Below the pieces are notes generated by a model that was not told the origin of the DNA, did not search any database, and worked only from the letters and a program-made list of their open reading frames with translations. Positions 40,184 to 47,418 of a stretch of DNA of 64,000 nucleotides are shown piece after piece (position 1 is the stretch's first letter; every line of letters starts with the position of its first letter). A program made the translations under genes and the position numbers. This stretch comes from Armatimonadota bacterium (GTDB lineage: Bacteria; Armatimonadota; Fimbriimonadia; Fimbriimonadales; Fimbriimonadaceae), in NCBI GenBank assembly GCA_018268375.1, contig JAFDWS010000006.1, positions 291,062-355,061 on the forward strand, read 5' to 3'.

Positions 40184-41380
40184 GTGCGTATCCACGCTGT
40201 GACCGTCACCTTCGCCCTCTCTACCGCATCGTTGCTTTTCGCGACCGCTTGCACGCCCGGCGGAGGCCCCGACAAGGTCGTTGCTGGAGCAGCTTCCGAC
40301 TTCATGATCGTCCGGTCCCTGCGAGTCGAAGGCACTCAGGAAGAGATCGGACAACAGTTGGGCCGCATCGCATCGAAGAACCACGGAGTTGACAAGCTGG
40401 AAGGCGAGGGAGCACCGACGACGGCTCGCCTTGACTGGCTCAAGGCGAACTGGCCCGAGCAGTACCGGCGTTCGCAAGGCCTTGCGCGGTTGTGGAAAGT
40501 CTCTGGTTCAGACGGGAAGACCGACACGACGGAGCTGCCCTATGACATGGGCTTTGCGCCCGCCTGCTCGACCGTCTTCTACCCAGGCTCGTCGGTCAAG
40601 AACGGTCACGCGATGCTCAGCAGGAACTACGACTTCTCTCTGGCGACATATGCCGAGCTGACCGGACGCAAGGCAAAGCCGGGCCAACGGGCGATGACCG
40701 CCGACCCTTACGTGATCGAGAGCCGTCCGAAGGACGGTTATGCCTCGCTCTACGTTTGTGCTTATGACCTTTTGGCCGGATGCATCGATGGGATCAATGA
40801 GAAGGGCGTAGCGGTGGCCCTTCTCGCCGATGACATGGCCGAGTCCCATGTTCCGACAACCGGGCCAGGCCTCACCGAAGTGACCCTCACTCGATTTGTC
40901 CTCGATCGGTGCGCCTCGGCGAAAGAAGCCCGGAAGCTGCTCGAGTCCGCCGCCTACCATTACAGCTTCGTGCCTTGCCATTACATGGTTTGCGATGCGA
41001 GCGGCGACTCCTTCATTTGGGAGATTTCTCCCGACCTGAAGCAACGCTGGATGGTTCCCGGGGAAGGCAAGCCGCAGATCGTGACCAACCATCGCGTGTC
41101 GAAATACGGGACGGCCAAACTGCCCGACGGTAACAGCTTCGACCGGTTCCGCAGACTTCAACAGGAGATTGCCAAGAAGGGCGGCCTGCTCACCCCGGAC
41201 GAAGTCCGGGAGACGAACCTGTGCGTTGCGGTGCCCCCGGTCGCCGCGCAAGCGGCGACGCTTTGGCATTCGGTCTACGACCTCAAGGAGCGCACACTGA
41301 AGGTCAGCTTCTTCCTTGGGCGGGAGGACGGCAAGGACCGTCGGACCCCTTATTTGGAGTTCCGGTTGGCCGAGCGGTAA
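40184..41380 (+). CDS. C45/choloylglycine-type Ntn-hydrolase lipoprotein
   Basis: 398 residues from GTG. The lipobox LLFATAC with Cys23 marks a lipoprotein. The catalytic region begins at GFAPACSTVFYPGS, where Cys128 is the likely nucleophile after pro-peptide removal. MLSRNYDFSL (Arg/Asn/Asp) and GINEKGVAVALLADD are further hallmarks of acyl-CoA:6-aminopenicillanic acid acyltransferase-like and linear amide C-N hydrolases. A peptidase or amidase role at the cell surface is likely; the substrate is unknown. It follows the previous gene by 15 bases and ends in a hairpin. Confidence 0.83.
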   Translation: MRIHAVTVTFALSTASLLFATACTPGGGPDKVVAGAASDFMIVRSLRVEGTQEEIGQQLGRIASKNHGVDKLEGEGAPTTARLDWLKANWPEQYRRSQGLARLWKVSGSDGKTDTTELPYDMGFAPACSTVFYPGSSVKNGHAMLSRNYDFSLATYAELTGRKAKPGQRAMTADPYVIESRPKDGYASLYVCAYDLLAGCIDGINEKGVAVALLADDMAESHVPTTGPGLTEVTLTRFVLDRCASAKEARKLLESAAYHYSFVPCHYMVCDASGDSFIWEISPDLKQRWMVPGEGKPQIVTNHRVSKYGTAKLPDGNSFDRFRRLQQEIAKKGGLLTPDEVRETNLCVAVPPVAAQAATLWHSVYDLKERTLKVSFFLGREDGKDRRTPYLEFRLAER

Positions 41381-41402
41381 CAAACTCTCGGCGGAGTTTG
41401 TT
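41379..41402 (+). terminator. Hairpin overlapping the stop of the C45 lipoprotein gene
   Basis: AACAAACTC (41379-41387) and GAGTTTGTT (41394-41402), 9 bp with loop TCGGCG, begin within the stop codon and are followed by a weak GTCCC tail. Probable weak terminator or 3' end stabiliser. Confidence 0.5.
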
Positions 41403-41422
41403 GTCCCGTCTGAGGTGCAGCG

Positions 41423-42313
41423 ATGCGCTCAGAAAAATCTAATAACAACTCAGTGGTGAAACCGTGGTCGCGAACGACCGCACAAACTTTCTTCATTCTG
41501 TCCGGCCTCGTCGCCGGAACCCTCCTCGGTGGATGCAGCCAGTCCATGGAATCGGCGGCCCAAGATTCGGCTTCGAAGTCGGCATCGGCGGCAGGGGCCC
41601 CGCCCGGAGGCGAAATGCGAAACGCCGCGGTGCAGCCCCGCGCCATCATCCGGAAAGCCAGCGAGACAATTCGCGTCCCGGATGTCGAAAAGACCGAAAG
41701 GGACGTGACTGACTTCGTCGCGACCTTGGGCGGATATGTCTCCGAGAGCCACTCCTCCAATCTGAACGCCACCTCGCCCTCGGTGACGATGGTCCTCCGT
41801 GTGCCAGTCCAGACGTTTGATTCGACCCTCTTGCGGATCGAGGCGATGGGTACGCGAATGGAGAAATCAATCTCCGGCGAGGACGTTACCGCGCAACTCG
41901 TCGATTTCGACGCGCGACTGAAGATCATGCAGGCTCAAGAGGAGTCGTTCCGGAACATCCTCAAGAACTCGTCGCGGACCTCAGATTCATTGGAGGTCCA
42001 GTCGAAGCTCATGAACCTCCGCGGCGAGATCGAGAGCCTCGAGGCTCAAAGGAAGGCGATGAGCGGGCTCGCTACGCTCTCGACGATCGAGGCCACGTTT
42101 GTCGGGTCAGCGATGACGGGGCCGAAGGTCGAGGACAAGCAGTGGATGCAGGAGAGTTGGAGCGGGTCCGTCAGCGTCCTCTCCTCGATGGCCAGGTCCC
42201 TTGGTTCTTTGGCGATCTTCTTGCTCGTCCTTTCGCCCTTCTGGCTGCCGTTTGTGGTCTTTCTTGTTTGGGCCGTTCGTAAGGGCTCAAAGCGGCCCGA
42301 TCCGCAGCTTTGA
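41423..42313 (+). CDS. DUF4349 lipoprotein
   Basis: 296 residues. Lipobox LLGGC at Cys38 after a hydrophobic run (TFFILSGLVAGTLLGG). Order: low-complexity Ser/Ala linker, then RAIIRKASETIRVPDVEKTERDVTDFVATLGGYVSESHSSN with a beta domain, a coiled coil (DARLKIMQAQEESFRNILKNSSRTSDSLEVQSKLMNLRGEIESLEAQRK) and a C-terminal membrane helix (SLAIFLLVLSPFWLPFVVFLVWAV). This is the standard DUF4349 arrangement, an envelope protein of unknown function. Ends at a 10-bp hairpin. Confidence 0.87.
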   Translation: MRSEKSNNNSVVKPWSRTTAQTFFILSGLVAGTLLGGCSQSMESAAQDSASKSASAAGAPPGGEMRNAAVQPRAIIRKASETIRVPDVEKTERDVTDFVATLGGYVSESHSSNLNATSPSVTMVLRVPVQTFDSTLLRIEAMGTRMEKSISGEDVTAQLVDFDARLKIMQAQEESFRNILKNSSRTSDSLEVQSKLMNLRGEIESLEAQRKAMSGLATLSTIEATFVGSAMTGPKVEDKQWMQESWSGSVSVLSSMARSLGSLAIFLLVLSPFWLPFVVFLVWAVRKGSKRPDPQL

Positions 42314-42356
42314 CAGTTCTGTGTGCTCGCCAAGAACCGGGCGCACAATGGTTGGT

Positions 42357-42381
42357 GGTCGTCCCTCTTTCAGGGACGACC
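42357..42381. terminator. Inverted repeat between convergent genes
   Basis: GGTCGTCCCT (42357-42366) pairs with AGGGACGACC (42372-42381) across CTTTC. The stem is strong but the T-run on either side is poor. It probably ends both the DUF4349 gene (+) and the TPR gene (-). Confidence 0.65.
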
Positions 42382-42395
42382 TTCCGATGACAGGT

Positions 42396-43235
42396 TCAGC
42401 CTGCAGCCAGTTTCTTCATTCGCTCGAGCCGAGCAGGCTCGTTGGCCACGAGCCACTGGTCTTCGGAGAGCTTCTCATAGGCGGTTGCGAAGTACGGCGC
42501 CGCTTCTGCAGCGCGACCCAGGGCCAACAAGCACTCACCCGTCTCTTCGTTCGCGTAGCCAGCCTTGTCGCCCGGAAGGAGTTCCCTTTGCCTAGCCAGC
42601 GCCTCATCGATCCTCCCCAGTGACCTGAGGCACCGCGCCACGCACCATTCGGCGATACGGATGTTCTCTTCCTTTCCCTGTTCCTTGCGAAACTCAAGGG
42701 CTCGCTCGAACAAGTCCAACGCTTCTTGATGCTTGCCCATGTCGTGAAGCGTCCAGCCCGTGTTGTTGAGCAAGCTGCCCTTCCAGTTTTTCGCCCGCTC
42801 GTCGTCCGAGGCCGATGCGGCCGCAATGGCCCTCATGTTCCAATCGAGCGACTCTTGTCCCTTCGTCACGATGCCCAGCATGTGAAGGGCATCCACCGTG
42901 TAGAAGTCAAAGCCACCCGCTTCAGACTCGCGCAATGCTTCTTCGAAGAACGGCCTTGCGGCATCGGGCTGGCCCGAACTGTTCTTGACCCTCCCTTGTT
43001 CCAAGTTCCAGCGGGCTCCAACGATGAGAGAGGAGTCCTTCGCGACCGTGTCGAGGACTGCCTGGGCTTCGTCGAAGCGCCGCTGAAGGCCGAGTGAACG
43101 GGCAAGTTGAGTCTTGACCTGGTCAGCGTCGTCGCCGGCCGTCTCGAGGAGTTTACGGAAACGCGTTTCGCTTTCCGGTGGGTTTCCGAAGTCCCAAGAA
43201 GCATCGATCTCTTCACTTGTCATGTCCCGATTCAT
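42396..43235 (-). CDS. Tetratricopeptide-repeat protein
   Basis: 279 residues from the ATG with GGAAG five bases upstream (a GTG at 43274 is possible). Several TPR-like helical hairpins are visible: FRKLLETAGDDADQVKTQLARSLGLQRRFDEAQAVL, GARWNLEQGRVKNSSGQPDAARPFFEEALRE, SLLNNTGWTLHDMGKHQEALDLFERALEFRK, AEWCVARCLRSLGRIDEALARQ and GECLLALGRAAEAAPYFATAYEKL. A soluble scaffold for protein contacts is likely. Forty-four bases follow the nucleotidyltransferase gene on the same strand, so the two may form an operon. Confidence 0.82.
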   Translation of the reverse strand: MNRDMTSEEIDASWDFGNPPESETRFRKLLETAGDDADQVKTQLARSLGLQRRFDEAQAVLDTVAKDSSLIVGARWNLEQGRVKNSSGQPDAARPFFEEALRESEAGGFDFYTVDALHMLGIVTKGQESLDWNMRAIAAASASDDERAKNWKGSLLNNTGWTLHDMGKHQEALDLFERALEFRKEQGKEENIRIAEWCVARCLRSLGRIDEALARQRELLPGDKAGYANEETGECLLALGRAAEAAPYFATAYEKLSEDQWLVANEPARLERMKKLAAG

Positions 43236-43279
43236 ACCCGCTTCCGACTTTTGCCGCGACATGAACGTGGGCACATCCC

Positions 43280-44017
43280 TCAGACAGCACTGGCGATTGA
43301 CGCGAGCGGCGACCTGAGTTTCTCGGCGAGTTCAGGTGTGGCCTGCTCGGCTTCCGCAATGAGGAGCTTGGCAGCTTCGGCGAAGGCTCTCCCGATTTCC
43401 TCTGAGTCCCGTGAGGAAGGCAGGGTGGCCCCAAGGGCGGTCTTCAATGCCTCCGGCAGCTTGTCGACCCCGCGCCCCTCCCGCCAAGGGAGGTCGTGGC
43501 GCAGGCACATCAAAGCGATCACGTTCTCGCGCAGGGCGTTAAGCATGTGAAGGGCCTGCCAACTGCGGCCCCGCGCCAGGCTCGACCGGACGTGGAGGGC
43601 GAAGAGCCAGCCCCAGTCAACGAGGGACGCTGGCGGCGGCGGCTTCACGTGCGGCTGTTCGTGCGCTTCCCCGAAGAGAAGTTTGAAACTAGGCGCCCGG
43701 GCCCCGAAGTCGGGTTCCGGCGCGAACGCCAAGTCCACCTGGAGCGTATTGGACATGAGGAAGACGCGGTAGATCCAAGCGCCGCTGGGAACTTCAAACC
43801 AGTGCACGGCTCCGCGGTCGCGCATGAAGGCGGTGAAGTCCTGGATGACGGGCGATAGGTCGCCCTTGACGCCGAAGGCAAGGTCGATGTCTGACCAGTC
43901 GTCTTCCTGGCCGATGCTCACGGAGCCGGTCAAGGCTACACCGGATATCCGGGTGTCCGCCGTCGCGAGGTGGATCAGGGCATCGCGGAGGTCAGCACGG
44001 TCGGCGGAGGTGAACAT
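43280..44017 (-). CDS. Nucleotidyltransferase-domain protein
   Basis: 245 residues. Pol-beta-type nucleotidyltransferase: GVALTGSVSIGQEDDWSDIDLAF gives the Gly-Ser and the metal-binding Asp43 and Asp45, and LQVDLAF gives the third carboxylate Asp95. A helical C-terminal domain follows (LFALHVRSSLARGRSWQALHMLNALRENVIALM), the layout of MNT/aminoglycoside adenylyltransferase-like proteins. The substrate is unknown; resistance is one possibility among several. No HEPN partner gene is adjacent (the next gene is a TPR protein). Confidence 0.78.
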   Translation of the reverse strand: MFTSADRADLRDALIHLATADTRISGVALTGSVSIGQEDDWSDIDLAFGVKGDLSPVIQDFTAFMRDRGAVHWFEVPSGAWIYRVFLMSNTLQVDLAFAPEPDFGARAPSFKLLFGEAHEQPHVKPPPPASLVDWGWLFALHVRSSLARGRSWQALHMLNALRENVIALMCLRHDLPWREGRGVDKLPEALKTALGATLPSSRDSEEIGRAFAEAAKLLIAEAEQATPELAEKLRSPLASIASAV

Positions 44018-44067
44018 CCTAGCCAGTTTCGTTCGCTCCTTGGGCCGATAAAGACGCCGGCCCCTAC

Positions 44068-45651
44068 CTATCCAACGCTGTGCTCAAGACTGACGGCAAG
44101 CAGCTTCTGCGCCTCGACTGCGAACTCCATCGGCAACTCGCGGAAGACGTCCTTGCAGAACCCGCTGACGATCATGTTCACCGCGTCTTCCTCGGGGATG
44201 CCGCGCTGGGCAAGATAGAAGAGCTGGTCTTCGCCGATCTTCGAGGTCGTGGCCTCGTGCTCCATCTTGGCGGTGCTGTTCTTGACCTCGATGTAAGGGA
44301 AAGTGTGTGCGCCGCACCGGTCACCCATCAGCATCGAGTCGCAGCAGGAGTAGTTCCGCGCGCCGTCGGCCCCCGCATTGATCTTCACCAAGCCACGGTA
44401 CGTGTTCTGGCCGTTGCCCGCGCTAATGCCCTTGCTCACGATCGTTGAGCGCGTCCGCTTGCCGATGTGGACCATCTTCGTGCCTGTGTCGGCTTGCTGC
44501 TTGCCAGCGGTAAGGGCAACGCTGTAGAACTCACCCACGGAGTCGTCGCCGCGCAAGATCACGCTCGGGTACTTCCAGGTGATGCTCGAACCGGTCTCGA
44601 CCTGCGTCCAGGTGATCTTGGCCCGTGCTTCACGGCAGATGCCGCGCTTGGTGACGAAGTTGAAAATGCCGCCCACACCCGTCACGGGATCACCGGGATA
44701 CCAGTTCTGGACGGTCGAGTACTTGATCGTCCCATCCTCGAGAGCGACAAGTTCGACGACCGCCGCGTGGAGCTGGTTCTCGTCGCGCTGGGGGGCGGTA
44801 CAGCCTTCGAGGTAGCTCACGTAGGCGCCCTCCTCGGCAATGATGAGAGTGCGCTCGAACTGGCCCGTGTTCTCGGCGTTGATCCGGAAATACGTGCTGA
44901 GCTCCATCGGACAGCGCACACCCTTGGGGACGAACACGAACGACCCGTCCGAGAACACCGCGCTGTTCAGCGTCGCATAGAAGTTGTCGCTGTATGGGAC
45001 GACGCTGCCGAGATACTCCTTGACAAGTTCGGGATGCTCGCGAATCGCTTCGCTGATCGAGCAAAAGATGACGCCCGCTTTCTTGAGCGTGTCTTTGAAG
45101 GTGGTGACGACGGAAACCGAGTCGAAAACAGCGTCAATGGCGACCCCCATGCCCGATTGCTGGCCCTGGACCATCGCATCGAGCGGAGACTCCATGACAG
45201 GCTGCTGCCCGCCTGAGGCATGCGCTTCTGCCGCGCCGCGCACGTTGAGCAGAATCTCCTGCTCGCGAAGGGGGATACCCAGCTTTTCGAAGGTCTTGAC
45301 CAACTCGGGGTCGGCTTCGTCGATCGAGTTCAAGATCGGTCGCTTCTTCGGCGCGGAATAGTAGCTGATGGCCTGGAGGTCAGGCTCCGTGAAGTGGACG
45401 TTCGGCCACTTCGGCCGGTCCATCGTCTGGAGGTGGCGAAAGGCCTTGAGCCGCCATTCCAGCATCCACTCTGGCTCGCCCTTCTTAGCGCTGATGAAGC
45501 GGACGGTGTCCTCGCTCAAGCCGGGAGGAAGGGTCTCCGCTTCGACGTCGCTGACAAAACCCCATTGGTACTCGCGCTCTGCAAAATGCTCGAGAAGCTC
45601 GTCGTCAGTCTGGCTCGCGCCCAGCGCCTGAGATTGATCCATGAGATCCAT
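44068..45651 (-). CDS. sufB: Fe-S cluster assembly scaffold SufB
   Basis: Scaffold on which, with SufC and SufD, Fe-S clusters are built. 527 residues, somewhat longer than the usual ~470-495 because of the N-terminus. Family blocks: [136 protein letters not shown] and YSCCDSML. The late [22 protein letters not shown] is normal. sufC, sufD and sufS are not adjacent. Start at ATG 45651; a second in-frame ATG lies nine bases later. Confidence 0.95.
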   Translation of the reverse strand: MDLMDQSQALGASQTDDELLEHFAEREYQWGFVSDVEAETLPPGLSEDTVRFISAKKGEPEWMLEWRLKAFRHLQTMDRPKWPNVHFTEPDLQAISYYSAPKKRPILNSIDEADPELVKTFEKLGIPLREQEILLNVRGAAEAHASGGQQPVMESPLDAMVQGQQSGMGVAIDAVFDSVSVVTTFKDTLKKAGVIFCSISEAIREHPELVKEYLGSVVPYSDNFYATLNSAVFSDGSFVFVPKGVRCPMELSTYFRINAENTGQFERTLIIAEEGAYVSYLEGCTAPQRDENQLHAAVVELVALEDGTIKYSTVQNWYPGDPVTGVGGIFNFVTKRGICREARAKITWTQVETGSSITWKYPSVILRGDDSVGEFYSVALTAGKQQADTGTKMVHIGKRTRSTIVSKGISAGNGQNTYRGLVKINAGADGARNYSCCDSMLMGDRCGAHTFPYIEVKNSTAKMEHEATTSKIGEDQLFYLAQRGIPEEDAVNMIVSGFCKDVFRELPMEFAVEAQKLLAVSLEHSVG

Positions 45652-45725
45652 AGTGGTGCGGCACTTCAAAAGATACTTTAGTTTCAGGTTTTGCCCTTGG
45701 GAACGCCTATTCAGCCAAAAACGAG

Positions 45726-45752
45726 AAGCCCCCGCTTTGACCGCGGGGGCTT
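45726..45752 (-). terminator. Intrinsic terminator
   Basis: AAGCCCCCGC (45726-45735) pairs with GCGGGGGCTT (45743-45752). On the minus strand it is followed by CTCGTTTTTGG. It serves the secreted-protein gene that ends at 45776. Confidence 0.8.
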
Positions 45753-45775
45753 ATCTTCCCTGGCTAGGTGTGGCC

Positions 45776-47122
45776 TTAGTTGCCGATGACGTCGAGCAGG
45801 GCGAACTCGAAGTCGGTGCACCAGTTGCCGCTGCCTGGCACAGGGCCGGTGTTGCGGACGCTGATCTGGCCGGCCATCGCGCCGCCCGTGCCACGGTACT
45901 TCGCAAGCGAGCCGGAGGCGTTGCCGGTGAAGGTCGTGTAGGACGTGCCGATCGAGGTCTCGGGCAGGACCGTGTCGTAGACGTTCGCCTGAGTCTGGTC
46001 CTTCAGGCCGAGCTTGATCGCGAACTGGCCGACGAGCGTCATCTTCGCCTTCACCCTCATCGCCACCGCGGAGAGAGTCGTCTTCGTCGTCGTGTACGTC
46101 AGCTCCGTCACGATGAACGGGCTCGTCCGGTTCGGAAGGATGAAGCGGCACATGCGCTCGGCGTTGTTGTCGTCCGCGCCGAGGCTCGCGACGTTGCCGG
46201 AAGTGATCTGGCCGAGAGTCACGTGCTGAGTGGCGGGCGCCAAGGTCTCGCTCGACGCAAACGCCGGAATGGTGACGTATTGGTCGCCAGCGACGCCGGA
46301 AAGGTCGATGTTGCGCGGATCGCCAAGATTGTCCATGCCGCCCAAGCCATTCAGGAACTGGTTGGACACGAAGTCATAGCCGTCGCTGAAAATGAACGGG
46401 CAGATTTTCACGGAACCGCCGCTGTTCGCGATCTGGGCGCGCGGAATCTTGATCTCAATACCCGTCGTCACGCTCGCGCCGTTACCGGGGTCCGACCCGA
46501 TGCCGCCGGGCACGCCCGCGACGTTAGAGTTGTTGATCGTGCACTCCAGGTTGAAGTTGTTCGTGCCGCCACCGATCGCACCGTTAGAACCGCAGGAACC
46601 GGAGCCGACATAGTAGCCGACGCCGCCGTTCGCGACGGTCTCGATCTGGGAATAGTTGATGTAGATCTCGGAGTTGCCGCCGCAGACCACGCCGACGAAC
46701 TGGCCAGCGTTAAAGCCGGCGTCGAACTTGAGGCCGTTGCCGGTCCCGTCGTCAGCCATGCGGATGAGGCGGTTGAAGTCGATGTCAGGCAAGCCTGCCG
46801 GTAACCGGTTGTAGCCACCGACACCGCTGTCGCAGAACAAGGCGACCTTCTGGTACACGCCGGGCTCGTTCTGCATGTTGCCGCCGATGAACAGGTAGAT
46901 GTTGTTGGCGTCCTGGTAGTACCAAATATTGTCAAGCTCGGACCCGTTGGCAGGGCCGACCTGGCCGAGATTGCTGTCGCCCCAACCGGTCTGGTTGTTC
47001 TGGACCGCAAGCTGCGTGTACGAAGCGTCCTTGGTGCCGTCGACGACTGGCGTCTGGGCGAACGCAGTGCCGAATCCCAGGGCCAGAAAGGCCGCACTGG
47101 TGAGCCGCATGATGCTGTTCAT
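45776..47122 (-). CDS. Secreted protein carrying the shared ERMCRF/NWCTDF C-terminal module
   Basis: 448 residues from the ATG with GGAG nine bases upstream. Signal peptide MRLTSAAFLALGFGTAFAQ. Residues ~25-285 (VVDGTKDASYTQLAVQNNQTGWGDS, ELDNIWYYQDANNIYLFIGGNMQNEPGVYQKVALFCDSG) resemble CBM9/DOMON-type extracellular beta domains, which often bind sugars. Residues ~292-448 are the module shared with the genes at 13423 and 47419, including GQITSGNVASL, ERMCRFILPNRTSPFIV, RVKAKMTLVGQFAIKLGLKDQ and RNTGPVPGSGNWCTDFEFALLDV. Likely envelope-located; role unknown. Flanked by its own terminator. Confidence 0.82.
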   Translation of the reverse strand: MNSIMRLTSAAFLALGFGTAFAQTPVVDGTKDASYTQLAVQNNQTGWGDSNLGQVGPANGSELDNIWYYQDANNIYLFIGGNMQNEPGVYQKVALFCDSGVGGYNRLPAGLPDIDFNRLIRMADDGTGNGLKFDAGFNAGQFVGVVCGGNSEIYINYSQIETVANGGVGYYVGSGSCGSNGAIGGGTNNFNLECTINNSNVAGVPGGIGSDPGNGASVTTGIEIKIPRAQIANSGGSVKICPFIFSDGYDFVSNQFLNGLGGMDNLGDPRNIDLSGVAGDQYVTIPAFASSETLAPATQHVTLGQITSGNVASLGADDNNAERMCRFILPNRTSPFIVTELTYTTTKTTLSAVAMRVKAKMTLVGQFAIKLGLKDQTQANVYDTVLPETSIGTSYTTFTGNASGSLAKYRGTGGAMAGQISVRNTGPVPGSGNWCTDFEFALLDVIGN

Positions 47123-47418
47123 TGTTTTCGTCTCCACGTTGAGCGTCCTTCGCCGCAACCCCGCGGCACAGACGAGCAAAGATTGAGAATTCGTATTCTC
47201 AAGCAATACGATACATCACGATCATCGTGAATCGTCGCTCGCGGCAAGAAATTTGGGACAGTATTTCTACGGGATTGTCATACGAAGGCTTCCCCCACGG
47301 CCGGAAGGAGGGAGGAATTCGTATTCCGGGTCCTTGTTCGCAAGGTAATCGGCCAGGAGAAAGAAAAACGGCCGGACCCCCGAAGGGACCCGGCCGAACT
47401 TACAGACCCAGGAGGGCC
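47123..47418. other. Gap of ~300 bases between two secreted-protein genes
   Basis: Holds the terminator of the upstream minus-strand gene (47364-47396) and the promoter of the downstream one, including an AT-rich patch (47180-47230) with CAATACGATACATCACGATCATCGTG. No ORF or RNA recognised. Confidence 0.5.
47364..47396 (-). terminator. Intrinsic terminator
   Basis: CGGCCGG-ACCC (from 47369) pairs with GGGACCCGGCCG (to 47396) around CCGAA. On the minus strand it is followed by TTTTTCTTT. It terminates the 47419-49827 gene. Confidence 0.8.

Noticed and set aside
43280..44017. MNT antitoxin of a HEPN-MNT toxin-antitoxin pair
   Set aside because: The nucleotidyltransferase is long (245 residues) and the adjacent gene is a TPR protein without the HEPN R-x4-6-H motif.
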